From Cylindrobasidium torrendii FP15055 ss-10 (Eukaryota; Basidiomycota; Agaricomycetes; Agaricales; Physalacriaceae), in contig KN880525.1 of assembly GCA_000934385.1 (NCBI GenBank), positions 1-64,000 on the forward strand: a stretch of DNA of 64,000 nucleotides, given 5' to 3'. The translations under genes were made by a program, and so were the position numbers. The notes beneath the pieces are model-generated. The model made no database searches, was not told where the DNA came from, and saw only the letters and a program-made list of their open reading frames with translations. Shown piece by piece: positions 23,842 through 36,120 of this stretch (position 1 is its first letter; each line of letters starts with the position of its first letter).

Positions 23842-25237
23842 TTATGAGTTATTCCGATGTTTCTCTGTGTACTCGACGCGCGCGTACAATGCACCACCTA
23901 CTAACGTCAAGAGAATTCCGACGCCGTTGGTCCAGCTGATTGAAAGATCGAAAATTACGACAGCAAGTAACATTGTGAGCACTTGCTTGATGTTTGCTGA
24001 AAACCAAGTCAATCCGGCATCCTTCTTTCTGTGCACAAGCACCCACCTGCGACAGTCATTCCTAGAGGGCCCACGTGTCTATTCGCAGTAAAGCTCACAA
24101 CATTCAGGCCAAACGCAATGCACCCATTGACCGCAAGCGCCAATGCCCGCCCAACGTTCATCTCATCCGCTCCGAACTGTCGAACGCTCGCAAGCTCGCC
24201 GGTCGACCAGGCCAACACTACACATTGGATGAATGCAAGAGGCGATAGCAAGTATAGCAAAGACAACGCGGACAATCGTGGTCGCCACGGTGGCGAGCTT
24301 GTAGTTTTCGCGGACTGGAGCACGTTCGTGAATATAGTCTTGAGAGCGGCAAGAACGGTGCCGAGTAAAGTAAGCCAAAAGCCCCACAGAGTGCAGTAGT
24401 AGTCGCCGTACGTGCTTTCAAGCGCTATGAGCAACCTATCGAACAGCAAGAAGCCAGGACCTACGCAAAGCCAACACCAAGAACAACAGGAATCAGAGAG
24501 ACGCGCTTTGCAAGACTGCTATGCTTGCCGAATAGCGCGGCGGAGAACATGATTGTGAAAATAGGTGTCGCGGCGCGTACAACTTGATGGAACTAGAACA
24601 AATGAGTCCCGAAAACACACCTTGACGGAGCACGCACCGGGACCGTAACCAATCCCAAAGAGGCATTGCTGACGATGATGTTGACGGTATACAGCGCGCT
24701 AAAGGCCAGGATACATGATTTCTCCGCTAAGCTTAGGCATGGGAGTATGAACCATCCCTTGCGGAGGAGTACAGTTCCGCCCAGACTGCCGAAGAGTGCA
24801 TGGATCGCGGTGAGGGTGTAAGGAAAGGGAAAGCTGAGGAGAACGCCCTTGTTGTAGAGTGTAAGGCCGAGGTTGAAAACAAAGTAAAGACTGAGCCAAA
24901 AGGCCTGCGAGGTCGGTTGAGGTATAGGCGTTGTCTTTGCTGGCTGGGATACGGGCGGCGCTAGGGTATCGTTCGAAGTGAACTTGGTGTGCACTGGGGT
25001 CGCCGGGTATGGCTCGCGATGAAAGGCGCGCGGCGGTGTGCTGCGGGTCCGTGTAGGGGATAGTGTAGGCGCAGAGGCAGATACGGAGTCCGCGACTTCT
25101 GACAGACGAAGGCGTTGTGTTTTGCGGCCCGCCGACAATGTGGGCTTCGTTGCCATCTTTGGAGGAGTGTACATCCTCGTCAAAGCTGAGACGGACATCC
25201 TGGGTGCAGAAGGGTAGCCATGATGAGAGTAGGCCAT
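23842..25237 (-). CDS. TPT / nucleotide-sugar transporter family membrane protein
   Basis: Drug/metabolite-transporter superfamily protein of the triose-phosphate-translocator group, which in fungi usually moves sugar phosphates or nucleotide sugars across Golgi or ER membranes. Four exons (24638-25237, 24465-24592, 24047-24414, 23842-23996) give 416 residues. A Ser/Thr/Pro-rich tail of about 130 residues precedes the first helix (SQAFWLSLYFVFNLGLTLYN) with the family's NKGVLLSFPFPYTLT motif. The second half has FHQVVRAATPIFTIM, TYGDYY, the paired basic and aromatic loops, and the final IKQVLTMLLAVVIFDL helix. The start at 25237 is the first in-frame ATG preceding conserved sequence; a downstream ATG could also be used. 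Confidence 0.88.
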
Positions 25238-26007
25238 TTTGTTGATCTCCACACACGGCCGGGGGCTGGAGGCAATCAAGATGGACATCTCCCAAGATTG
25301 GCGTCTTTGGCTTCCTGCGTCCCAGCTGCAGACGAAAAAAGACGCTGGTATTAACCAAAAGGAGCGATAGTACGGTGGGCGCGAGGGCAATGCAGTCAGA
25401 GAATGGCAGTGGACGGCGGTAACAAAGCCAACCGACGCGGAAGGTGTCTGTTCGACTGCGGAGTTGTGATGTCATATAATTATCTCCTTTTTGACAGATC
25501 ATTGGCGCGGTGGAATCACTGTTCAAACGTTCACTGGGAACTCGCGCGTGCATACTCAAACCAGCGCATAGCGTACTGGTACTTACTTACTAGTACAAAT
25601 ATATGTATCTTACTTATGCCAGCTTATACCTATCTTAGAATCCCCTCCTTATAAATTAGTCAAACGTATCAACTGTGAGGTGCAAAGGTGACCATTTGTC
25701 GCTGTGTCTCCACCGAGCATACTTAGTTATTAGCACACGGCCTTACGAACACAGACCTTGACTTCTGGGTTCCAAAGCCATGGCCAACATGCTCGAGACC
25801 CGAGTGAAGGCAAAGGGTCGAATTTGATCAAACAGGCAATAGAGGAAGGCAAGACATCGTTCATTGAAGGGGCAAGTTTAAAGGCGTCGTGCAAAATACT
25901 CTAGCGACGGGGAGAAGGTCTACTAATGACAACGCGCAAACGCGAAGAGGGTGGAATAAAGGAGGGAGTCTGCCGCACATTTACTCAATCGCATTGGGAG
26001 CACTACT
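25238..26007. other. Intergenic, promoter of the TPT gene
   Basis: The 770 bp lie between two leftward genes. No coding frame is supported. The segment around 25560-25680 is AT-rich with several TACTTA/TATCTTA repeats, which are plain sequence features without a known role. Confidence 0.5.
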
Positions 26008-27785
26008 TTACCAGATCCGGGTCTCCATGAGCAGGTCACCATTGTTCTCCAAGCCGAGGCATGCCTTCAAGAACGTGTCAAGTGCATTGCGCTGGCGGTT
26101 GAGGCTGTTGATGACCTCGGTACCTGTGATGTGTTAGCAAAGTAGCATACATAACAAGAGGAAGGACGTACCAGGCTTGACGAGGGGCGCCTTGAGCATG
26201 TACGAGAGCAGCGACAGCACCGAATACAGTGGCTGGAACTCGCCAGAGTCGGCCTTGCGGTACTGAACACGGGTGAGGAGCTCCGTCAGGATGGCAAGAT
26301 CAATGATGAGGGGCGTCGCAAGCAGGGAGTCCTGTGAACTTGGGTCAGCACCAAATGGATAGACAAAATAGAGAGAAACATACCTCGCACTCGTTGAAAA
26401 TGTTGATGGTCGAGCGGCCACCGCAGAAAATCTCAGAGTAGTACTCGTCGATAGCACGCTTCGAGTCGCCGACCGCGGGGACATACTTGATGACGACGAT
26501 GTGGTCGGGATGCTCGCCTTTGCCCTTGCCGCCCTCGGGACCCTTGTAAAGGAGACGGTTGGCGTCAACCATATCGTCGACGACAGAGCTCTTCGAAATC
26601 TCCTTGCTCTTGAACTGGCGCTCCGACGAGAGATTGTGGCCGTCGTTGTTGCCGAGATGGTTGTACGAAGCAATGGAAAGAGGCTTGATTCCCGCGTTGA
26701 CGAGGAACTCGGCGAGAACAGACTTGAGCTTCGTCTGGCCAGACTTGAGGTCATCGCCGCCAATGAAGGACTTGTTGCGCTCCGCAAGCTGGATAACACC
26801 GGGCACGAACGTGTTCTGAGGAGCACCGTTGACGAAGGGCTCTCCTTCGAGTATGGCGGCCACAGCAAAGACGGTGGAGGGAGAGACTTCATTGTGCGAC
26901 GTCTTGATCGAGTTCAGCAAGTTGTCAGCGGTGTCGTTGACGCCTGGGATAATGTCACTGTAACGCTCCGTGTTGGCAGTCCAGAAGACAACGACGCGGT
27001 CGAGTTTGTTGTCCTGCTTGAAGGCGCGGATATCCTTGCGAATCTGCTCAAGATGCGCCTGCTTGTCGGTGCCCGCAAGAACGTTGTCAGCGCGACCCTC
27101 TTGGTTGGCGGCAATGAAGTCGGGGTAATAGATGGAAGGCAGGGGCTTCATGGCAGCCATGTGCGGGGCGACTTGACGCTGAAGGTCCCATTCGAGAACC
27201 TTGGCGCGCTTCATGGCTTGGTCCATGGGAACACCGGAGATGTCCCAGCCGCCAAGAACGAGGTCGTTGGGATGGACCATGGGCAGAACGTCGGAGACCG
27301 GGACGTGGACGTCCTTGCCGGTGCCAGTCTCGGTGCCGATACGAACTGTCGACGCGCGGAGCATGGAACCGATATAGTTGGGCTGCTGGAGGCCATCTTT
27401 GGTGTGCCAGGAGATGTTGTGGCGGTTGGCGAGAATGGTGGCGGTAAGCGTAGTACCGTTGTTGCCACCGAGGCCAATCATCATGAGGCTAGGATGCAGA
27501 TGAGTACAGAGTAGAAGGAAATGGATGCCCGACGTACCCAGTCTTGGAGGGGGCGCGCTTGGTCTGGAATTCGAACGACTCCTGAGTGGGGTTGATGAGG
27601 AGCTGGCCGTTGTTGAGGGTGACATTGGCACCACGGTTGGTGTACTTGGCCGTGATGTGGTCGTCGGTATAGGAAGTGAGGTCGGATTGAACGACGAGGG
27701 AGTGGGGCCGGCGAGCGGCGGTGGGATGGACGGGGAGGATGCCCTCGAGCTCGGACTCGGGAGTGTTATAGCCAGAGGAAACCAT
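26008..27785 (-). CDS. INO1: Inositol-3-phosphate synthase
   Basis: NAD-dependent cytosolic enzyme that converts glucose 6-phosphate to 1L-myo-inositol 1-phosphate, the committed step of inositol and phosphatidylinositol synthesis. Four exons (27538-27785, 26384-27488, 26172-26331, 26008-26123) give 542 residues, close to the 530-550 of fungal enzymes. Hallmarks are the NAD-binding [66 protein letters not shown], the catalytic [14 protein letters not shown] block, and the tail [20 protein letters not shown] followed by [16 protein letters not shown] long rightward open frame opposite exon 2 is an antisense shadow. Confidence 0.98.
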
Positions 27786-29303
27786 ATTAGATAGATAAAT
27801 TGTCCTGAGGATATTGGGTTTTTAAAGTGTTATCAAAAAGCCGGCAGAGGTGTGTTTGCTGCCGCGGTGAGAGTTGTGAGTGCTGCAAAGCTGATTCGAG
27901 TACATGCACAACGAGTGGCGACTCGTAGAAGAGGTTGATGAACGGAGAGTGTTGAACGGTGCGAGCGACGGTAGTGGTTCGTGGTAGAGAAGGAATGGGC
28001 CGTCCGAGTACCTATATAGTCCCCCAATTTCAATCTCCGATAGCCAAATAACTGGGGACATTTCCAATCCGTTTTCACGTCAGAATGCATCGATAACAGC
28101 ACGAGGCGGCGACAACACGTACGAAGACGCGTGTTTGTCGTACCACTCGCGGGGAAACCTAGGCAGATGAACTGAACGCAGATCACTACACCGCGTCGTA
28201 CAAGCACCGTCCAAGCGCGTCGCCCGCCTCTCCAGATACTGCACAGCGCAGAGCTCGTCCCTAGCATACCCCTGTCGGCTGCCCTGCCCTGCCCATGGCA
28301 CACACCCAATGCCACATGAAATTCGATCGCGCTGCAGGGGTAATTATTCGGCAATCCGCCTCGTTATGCATATGGCGTTGAGCGTGCCCCCTTGCCGCTC
28401 AGTATGTAAAAACCGATTCCAAGCAGCCCACTTCCGCGCGCACACCTCGCTAGAACGAGGGATCCCATTGAAAAAGCTCCATTGACCACCCTGATCTCAT
28501 CCCAGAAAAGCTATTGCAGCGCGTTGGTTGCACGCGTCGATGTGTACTAACAGGCTCCAAAGCAGCATTCAACCGTAAGTGTAGTCCATACGAATTCAAT
28601 TGTCGTCAACCCCCGAGTTGAAGACGTTTTCGCGTCTGAAGATGGTTGTCGACTACCTCACTCTCGACTTAGTTCACTCACCCTCATGTATGCGCAGTTG
28701 AGATCAAGCTTCTGTTTGCTTACGACGAAAATATCCACCTTTCATCCATTGAAATTGGTACCATCTTTTTATATCCCTCCCGTTTTTGACTTTCTGTCCA
28801 TGTTGGACATCGACAAGCGTGCTGCACCTCTATACTATGGCATCAGTGATCCCGTATCTCGTCGTTCTCAAAGTAGCGAGTCGTCACGCTCGGAATCACT
28901 GCTGGCCTCTCTTAATGCTCCAGCTCAGTGGCAAGGCTGCATTACTACTGTTATTCATCGAAAATCCAGCTTCTCCCTCACCATGATAGGCTCTGGCTTG
29001 CGGCAGTACCGTCTTTCTCGGAAGCGGAGAGCGAGGCTATGGCGATTACAACCGCACTTTTGTCTTTGTACAAGGTGTAGCCTGATATGGTATGTGATGA
29101 GTGTGAGGGTCAAACAATGCGGGCGACTGACTAATCCGCTCCCCTGATCGCGATCGTAAGTCCGTGTCAACTCTGCGGGCGAGCTGCCGGAAGGCTCGGA
29201 TAGAATGAGGACGATCGCAATGGTTATTGGTAAAGATGGACGAAAGCTTATGCAGGGAACAGATATATGTATTTACACTTTTGTTCTTACATTGTTATGA
29301 TTA
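27786..29303. other. Intergenic: INO1 upstream region, no firm gene
   Basis: 1.5 kb between the start of INO1 and the end of the malic enzyme gene. Leftward frames at 27833-28354 and a rightward frame at about 28801-29147 (MLDIDKRAAPLYYGISDPVS) are open but have no splice support or recognisable family. The 3' part of the rightward one is Cys/Arg rich and looks random. The INO1 promoter must lie in the first few hundred bases. A perfect match to the yeast ICRE consensus is listed separately. Confidence 0.45.
28312..28322. promoter_or_regulatory. ICRE-like E-box upstream of INO1
   Basis: CCACATGAAAT matches the yeast inositol/choline response element (WYTTCAYRTGS, here as its reverse complement) at all 11 positions. 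It lies about 530 bp upstream of the INO1 start codon. A single match of this length can occur by chance, and I do not know that this fungus uses an Ino2/Ino4-type regulator. Confidence 0.25.
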
Positions 29304-31476
29304 CTACAGCGAGGACCTTGTCTCTGACGGGAGAGGATTCCACATTTTGCTCTTCACCCATTCCGACAGCTCCGCGTCTTTCATGCTCCTCAGTTCCGGG
29401 GAACGATCTACGCCCTGCATAGTAGACTAGTCAGATAAACACCAGACATCGGACGCGTTCCCCTTACCTCTTTCTGAGCCGACCGAATGACAGTAGTTGC
29501 AATTTGTACACTTATGGATCGAACTAGAGTCGAGTTAGCGAGACTTGCTTTTACGAAGGAAAGATCGCGTACTTCTCTCGATGCGTGGATAGAGCAACCC
29601 GCAATCACGTTCTTCTGGAGTAAGGGAGTCCGCTAATCCCAAAGACGCTGCTTCGACCATCGAGTCCGTCACGCTCCGCGTACGAGACAGGATGCAGCCC
29701 AATCCGAGGCCTGTTTGACAGTGAGTGGGAATGCGTCAATGAAGAAACAATCATACCAGGGAAAATATACATGTTGTTGCCTTGGCCGGCATGAAGCATC
29801 TTTCCGTCATGTTGAATCGCGTCAAATGGGGACCCGGACGCAAACAACACACGGCCATTGGAGTGCTCAACAGCGCTCTTGAACGTGCATTCGCTGAGTC
29901 GGACGGGATTGGAGAGAGGAAAGATAATAGGCCTCGGGTTGTTGGCCGCCATCGCTTGGATAACACCAGGGCTAAAGGCGTCCTGCAGCCAATTAGGTTA
30001 GTCGATACTCAATATCTACGGAATGCCAATACTCACAGAAATCGTCGACAGACCCAGGAGAGCAGTCGGCTTCACGTAGTTGATAATGTCGACGAGGTCG
30101 GTCATCCGAGGTCCTTCATAATCGCGACGGGAAAAGCCTGGATTGCATTAGATGCAGTATATCTTGCTCTCGATCTGAACCTACATTGTTTGTGATTGGG
30201 GAGCTTTCCGCGTGTATTGAACACCAAGCCCTGCGAGTCGACCAACCAAATGCGCTCACGAGCTTCTTCTGTAGACAGGCCTTGGATCGTGAAGAAGCTC
30301 ATGAGTTGCATCGCGACTCCAACACCTGCAGACCCCGCCCCGAAGAATAGGATCCTATGGTCACTGAGCGCGCGCCCAGATGCGGCCGAGCTAAGCTTGG
30401 CGGCGTTGGTGAATCCGCTGAGAACGACGGCTCCCGTCCCCTGGATATCGTCGTTGAGCACGGGATAGCGGTGTCGATATCGTTCCAAGTATTGGAATGC
30501 GTTGTCGGTGGAGAAATCCTAGAGGGCAGACGTTCAATGCATATATGACGGCTGATGGGAGACCATTGTCCAACCTCAAATTGAACGATGACCTTGGGGA
30601 AGGTCGCTGCCATGGCTGCCATAAACTCGTCCATAAATTCTTTCATCTCTGAGTCGGACACGCGCTTTTGTCGCAGACCTAAGTAGAAGGGGTCATCCAA
30701 ATATTTCTGTGTGTTAGTGCCAAGGTCGAGGCATATAGGTAGGGTCGAATTTGGGCGGACGCTGCAGAGATATTAGGAAGGAGGTTTGTACATGTTATGT
30801 CAATCTTAACGCACCCAGCCCCAGCAATGTATAGAGCGAGTTTTCCTGCACTAATAGGCATTCCATTAACACCGAGGTCACCAAGTCCCAGGATGCGCGA
30901 GCCTGTAGGTAAATCAGTGAACACCTCCTGGACAGTCCACGATGAGACAGACCGTCAGTCACCACGCTAATGCGCGCATCATCGACCGACTTCCAGCTCT
31001 TGAGTACGCCTTGAATGTTGCCTTTATCTTTGATAGAGATGAACTATTGCGCAAACGGTGAGCGGGTTGAATGTAACATGAGCAAAATACTGACAAGGCC
31101 CTCGGGGCGCCGGTAGATATTGGAGTACTGTAGACAAGCGTCGCCAACTGTGGGAGTGTAGATGATAGGCGTGAATTCGCCCATGTTCGTGAGACACAGG
31201 CGGTAAAACATGGCGGGGTCCTGTTCTTTCAGCATTGAAAGGTAGATGTATTTCTCGATAGGTGTCGTCTTTGAGCGCAGCTGGAACAAACAACGCTCGG
31301 CATGGATCTTGTCGTTCATGATGGGTGGGACCATCCCATTGAACTTGTTGCTGGACGGCTCTGTTTGTGAATGAGCGTCACTGTGACCGGGGACTGTCAG
31401 AAAGAGATTGACCTTGGGATTGAAGCTTTCGCAGTGGGACACCATTGAGCGGGATGAGCGGGAGTGTAATCGCCAT
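29304..31476 (-). CDS. Malic enzyme, NAD(P)-dependent
   Basis: Oxidative decarboxylation of malate to pyruvate, supplying NADH or NADPH. About ten exons join to roughly 570 residues. The malic domain shows NGMVPPIM, RSKTTPIEKYIYLSMLKEQD, IIYTPTVGDACLQYSNIYRR with PEGL, LGDLGVNGMPISAGKLALY and LDLGTNTQKYLDDPFYLG. The NAD-binding domain shows VLNDDIQGTGAVVLSG, ILFFGAGSAGVGVAMQL and GLSTISDAFSPGVIQAM. The last exon (stop at 29304) ends ELSEWVKSKMWNPLPSETRS. The N-terminus is the weak point: from NGMVPP onward the match is firm, while the proposed first exon (31413-31476, MAITLPLIPLNGVPL) lacks the usual LNKG-F-EER block. Cofactor choice and a mitochondrial signal cannot be judged. Confidence 0.9.
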
Positions 31477-32118
31477 TGGGTAGTCGGGAGCTTGTCGAGG
31501 CGCAGCGGCAGTACGATTGTATTACTGTAGGGTTAAATACCTGGCTGTCATTTCCCACGGCAGTAAGCATGAAAATTGACTCGGTCTGGTCTCTGGAGTG
31601 GACGGCATACGTGATCAATGCTTCCTGTTCAGCGGATGGCTTTGCGGCACCCCTCTTGAATTTCGGGTTTCGCGCCGTGAATAGAGCCTCGACAAATGGA
31701 GTGAAGTGAAATTCACATTGTTCGGCGTTCCGTGAGGAGGGGCTTCCGAGCTCCTTACTTCCTGCTTTCATGCAGTACTTCGCCTCGTTGGTCTATACAG
31801 ATCCGGCAGCTACTCGTTGCGCTACTATAGCGTTAGTAAGAACTGCATAATGTTGCAGAGATGTAGGAAAAAACAACTCAGCAAGACACCATAGCTGGAG
31901 CTCCCGGATCGAAGGGACGGGCACCCGAACGGGTGGAAATCAAGTTCCGCTTCTCAGGTGAAGCCTCAGCCTGAAATTCGGCGGCTTAGCGCCGAGAGGC
32001 AAGAAATTCCAGTACCATGATATGTAACAACGAGGGCAGACGCACTGACTTGTTAAAATTGACAGAGTACACAACAATCGAGTGGGGGATAAAGGTACAG
32101 CCTCACCGCCACCAGCAC
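31477..32118. other. Region between malic enzyme and TBCC, coding status unclear
   Basis: 642 bp upstream of the malic enzyme start. A leftward frame (about 31530-31771) and a second one near 31900-31970 (SPEKRNLISTRSGARPFDPG) have protein-like composition, but I could not splice them in phase to each other or to the malic enzyme. They may be missed 5' exons, a small separate gene or chance frames. An ATG overlaps the TBCC stop codon (32119-32122). Confidence 0.35.
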
Positions 32119-33209
32119 TCATAATCTAGATCCAGGCAGGAGGGCTTTCAATGTTGCGTCCAAGTCTTCAGTCCTAGTCAGTGACCAGTCGAGGACACTG
32201 TCCTCTTCTCGTAAGGCGCTCCAGTTTGGCGAAGGGGTTTGCTTGATATGCGAAAAATCCTGTACCGCTAAATGTGTACTATCCTGCAGCTGGAGAGGGT
32301 AAGGATCTTACATGCTAAGCTAAGTCTTCCTTACCGATTCGCCAGGAGCCAGAGAGATGGGATAGCTTGTAAAGCGAATGTTCGAGCAGTGCTCAATAAT
32401 AGGCTGCGATTGTATCGACAAATAGACGTCGATATCATGCGAGGTGTGCATTCGAAACTAGGGATGGTCAGTCGGAGAAATGTCCTAGAGGGAGTATGCA
32501 GACCTGATGGCAGCCTACAACCACAATAGAATTTTCCATGTCATGTATCATTGTGGTTGACTGGAGATGCGGCAAAAGAAGGATAGAGTCTCGCACATTG
32601 TGGACATGGACTGCAGATATGGCATAACCTAGTAAGTCAACGACACAGCTAGTTAAGTTGGAGATCGATATGTCTGTTGTGCGGCCAACTGGATGGTCGA
32701 TGTGTACAATTTCGTGAACACGGTCGGCAATAGTAACGATAGCTTCGTCGGAGCGCTCCTTTGTCGAAGGGGAAACCGAAGTTGTAGCCTTAGCAGAGGC
32801 AGGCGTTGTCTTGGGCGCAGCAGCTTTCCGTTTGAAAGAAAACTTGGAAGTAGGCTGGGAAGTCTTTCGCAATGATTCGACGGAGGCCTCGAGTTCCTTC
32901 AATTGCTAAGAAAATCACTTAGTCTGAGGACGCATGCCTAAGGAAGGAAACCGACAGCTTCGTAGCCTTTTCTGTCGTAGGATGGGAGTGAATCCATAGA
33001 TTCCGCAAGACTCTTCGATAATTTTGTAACCTCAGCTGCTAGAACAGCTAATACATCGTTGGAGACGCCCTGAGGAGACTTGGCAGCGTCGTTCACTCTA
33101 GCAAAGAGACCTTGCAAGTGTGAGGCAGAATGCCACATTTGACAGATAAGCACCGACTGGAGGCATCGGAAACAAACGATTCGTTGAACTCTCGTACAAA
33201 GGCGGACAT
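32119..33209 (-). CDS. TBCC: Tubulin-binding cofactor C
   Basis: Tubulin-folding cofactor C (yeast Cin2), the GTPase-activating factor that releases native alpha/beta-tubulin from the cofactor complex. Five exons begin at the ATG 33209 (MSAFVREFNESFVSDAS). An N-terminal helical spectrin-like part (FARVNDAAKSPQGVSND, AAEVTKLSKSLAESMDSLPS) is followed by a Lys/Ala/Ser-rich linker and the C-CAP/TBCC beta-helix domain (ISNLTSCVVDL, SAVHVHNVRDSILLLPHLQS, MENSIVVVGCHQFRMH). The catalytic arginine-finger motif QxRxH is intact as QFRMH, rebuilt across an intron. The domain ends DFSHIKQTPSPNWSAL. It is divergent from the TAF-like gene with 292 bp between the starts. Confidence 0.93.
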
Positions 33210-33501
33210 GATGGTTCAGTGGAGATTGGATATCACACGTGGTACGGTCACTAATTGCCTAGCACGAAATTGAAAACCGTATCCCTCACTTTTGCCAGTG
33301 TCAGTTGTCCATCAAAGGCCTTTCAGCTCGCTGCTAACTCCAAGCGTTTAGGCCCTGCTACAGGGTAGAACCTGGATATTTCACGGCCGCCACTGATCTC
33401 CCGTTGGGCGTAGCCAAGCGCCGCCAAACAAGTTTGCTACCACCATCATCGTCGCCTATACCGCGACGACGCCGATACCGTCTGTCCTTTAATTGTCCTC
33501 G

Positions 33502-35145
33502 ATGGAAAATGCCTCCCAGAAATTGCTGGAATCCGCCACCTACAAGACGTTACACGCCGTGGGCTTTTCACGTTCAACAACGCAAACGACGACAGTCCTT
33601 ACCGACCTCTTGTCCCGCTACCTGACGCTGTTAACATCGACGGCGGCGAAGTACGCAAACCATGCGGATAGAACACGCCTGACGCCGCAAGATGCAATTT
33701 CTGCACTCAACGAGCTCGGTGTCAACCTTGAGGAGCTTATGGACTTTGGCAAGTCAGAGGGACTAGAGCTAAACCGATATGCCATTAGCTCTATGCGCAG
33801 GATTGAGGATTTGCATGAATTCCGAGGTATTATGCGTTGAGTTTGTCAACGGCGAGCGCCGCTGACGCCTCAGATAGCTCAATTGAACGATGGCCTGAAA
33901 CAGGACTATGACGACGTTATACCTCTTGTATACGCGCCATATGATAGCGAGGATGAAGCAGAGGAGGATAGCGAAGACGAAGACGAAGATGTGGAAATGG
34001 CGGAACCTGCGAGCGTGAAACCGCTCGAGCACACCCCAATGGAGGTCGACGTGCCGCTGCGTGGGCCGCGCCCCATCGAACCACTTCCAATCCTACCACT
34101 CTCGCCAATCTCAAATCCTGCCTCTCCTACCTACAGGAAACGACATCGACCAGTGGACTGGGACCCGCCAGAACACGTGCCCGAATTCCTGCCACCATTC
34201 CCAACTATGGAGGACGCGCCTCCTCCCTCCCCGCAAGCAGAAGCCGTGCCAGAGCCTATACAGCAACAGCAACAAGCGGCCCCGGCAGAGGCATTGACCT
34301 CGCTTGCTGGCGCTGACTGGCTAATGCCGGTACCATACAACCAGTCGTCATTGGCCTCTCAGCCAGAATTCCACCTTCCTGCCCACCTTCCTTCACCAGA
34401 GCCCCGAGAGCCGAAGCTTCCTACGCCAAAGGCTGACCAGGCGCTTATTGGCGCGTATCATCATGTGCTTACCCACCGCCAGTCTACCAACACAACAGCA
34501 AATGGGAACCCTCTTCGCCACAAGGTCGCGATGGCTCTGCTGTCCCTAGCCCAGAATACGACACGATGGGATGTCCCCGATACTTTGTTCTCCAATATGA
34601 CCTCCAATCAGGCGCGAGTGACTGCCATGGGTCCAGCACATCCCATAGCACTTGGTGATAGCCACGGCGCCCAAGTCATGAAGAACAACAAAGATTTCAA
34701 ATTTCCCACTGTCACACAACGCACTGTCGTTGCACCCGACAAGCTCACAAGCGTCGTAAGCCAGCCGTCTTCGCGGTTGCCAGACCTATCCAAGCTCGTA
34801 TTACCAGTACGTTGGCTGTCCAGTATTCTGTTCTCGCGTTCTGACTGTGTCTAGCCTAAAATCTACGCGCGCGCGACCCGTCTGGCACATCCGCCTGTGC
34901 TTATTGCTGACAACAAACCGTTGACTTACGGCCAGAGTATACCTGCGCCATGGAATTTGGGTCCAATCGAGAAGGACAAGAAGGACGATCCACCGCGTGT
35001 GCTGCCCGACGCTAGGTTGTTTGCGACATGGGAGAGCGAAGCCAAAAACTATTGGGAGCCGCTTAAGGGCAATCGACCGCGGGCAAAGACACTCACACTC
35101 ACAACCTCATCCTCTAGGAATTCGGGGTGGGGAGGTACCAATTAA
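33502..35145 (+). CDS. TFIID subunit, TAF8-like (BTP histone fold)
   Basis: Three exons (33502-33826, 33878-34806, 34855-35145) give 514 residues. Residues 1-110 form a bromodomain-associated (BTP) histone fold (LLESATYKTLHAVGFSRSTT, LTDLLSRYLTLLTSTAAKYA, LTPQDAISALNELGVN). A very acidic patch follows (residues about 125-145), then the short motif DWDPPEHVPEFLPPFPTMED. That motif resembles the 'PxHLPxFPD' sequence after the histone fold of TAF8, which with TAF10 and TAF2 builds the core of TFIID. The remaining 300 residues are Pro/Gln rich and less conserved. TAF3 or another BTP protein is the alternative. No PHD finger is present, which argues against animal-type TAF3. Confidence 0.78.
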
Positions 35146-36120
35146 ATGGACTACTTTCATTGCTCGTTTGGAAGGCTCGACATATATCTACTGATCCTAT
35201 TGCTATCGTGTGTAGTTATGTTATTGACTTATTGTACTGTTATTACATTGTGTCTTCTGACTAATCCGGATGCCATCAAAGTCCCTCAAGAAATACTAGT
35301 TTGATGTGCCAATGGATAACCGTCTGCTGGGACTGTCCAACTCGAATTCTACACTGCGCAAGCAAGGCGTCGGTATGGTGAACAAGAAACAGCGTGTAGC
35401 AAGTGCGCGCTCGGCGGGGAAGCTGCGTCGAAACGGAACGTTACTCTCCGTTGCTTCTGTCGTTTGCCGTCGCCCCCAACTTGCAACAAGAAACGACCTC
35501 ACTTTATCGTATTTTCTTCAGCCCAGTAATATAGTTCTGCCTCTCGCCAAGACCAGCTTAATTCGAATAAAGGGTTGAGCTTGTCAAGGTCGAGAGGAAG
35601 ATCGCCGACTGCCAGCACCTTACTATTACTAAGCAACTCTTTGTCTACCAAATGGAGCAAGCTAATAACTTCGGTCATACTGTCGGGGGCCGGGGCTCCT
35701 CCCACTGTTGCCGGTGTTGGTCAAGCCGCTTCCCTCCCCATGATCACTGTCTGTCGGAGCTTTATGGACTCAACTTCATCGCCTTCATCGGCACTGTCCT
35801 CAGCCTCTGAGCTGCAAATTATTTTCACTGATTGCTGATACGCTCGTTTTTCTCTACTACAGCGACAAATTAGCCATGAAACCTTCGTCGAACTCAGACG
35901 GATTGACGTGCTTGATTGGTGCAAACGCCAATGGGACGATATTCCTGCCTTTGTCGACGACTCCGATAACCAGCTGGCTTCCCAACAAAGCATCCATATA
36001 ATATACAGTATACGATTTTCTGCTAAACACGATGTAGTATGTATTCCGACGGTGTATCCTAGTAATATATTTTATCAAATCCCAGTCAGGTGTCGAGGCC
36101 GTTACAAACCAATTTGGAGT
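35146..36120 (-). other. Unresolved segment with coding-like frames
   Basis: Leftward frames near 35860-36110 (MDALLGSQLVIGVVDKGRN, then FAPIKHVNPSEFDEGF), 35720-35800 (EDSADEGDEVESIKLRQT) and 35499-35680 (LAVGDLPLDLDKLNPLFELS, then YYWAEENTIK) look like protein. The first two splice in phase (intron about 35825-35871), but I could not join the third, and no start upstream is clear. It could be a decayed gene, an exon set belonging to the gene at 36121-37056, or a short real gene. I recognise no family. Confidence 0.3.

Noticed and set aside
26501..27514. Long rightward frame (337 codons) opposite INO1
   Set aside because: It is the antisense shadow of exon 2 of INO1, a highly conserved gene with biased codon use; it has no family features of its own.
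28801..29147. Rightward frame MLDIDKRAAPLYYGISDPVS as a small gene
   Set aside because: The first 40 codons look plausible, but the rest is Cys/Arg/Trp rich and ends without a supporting splice. Mentioned only in the intergenic entry.
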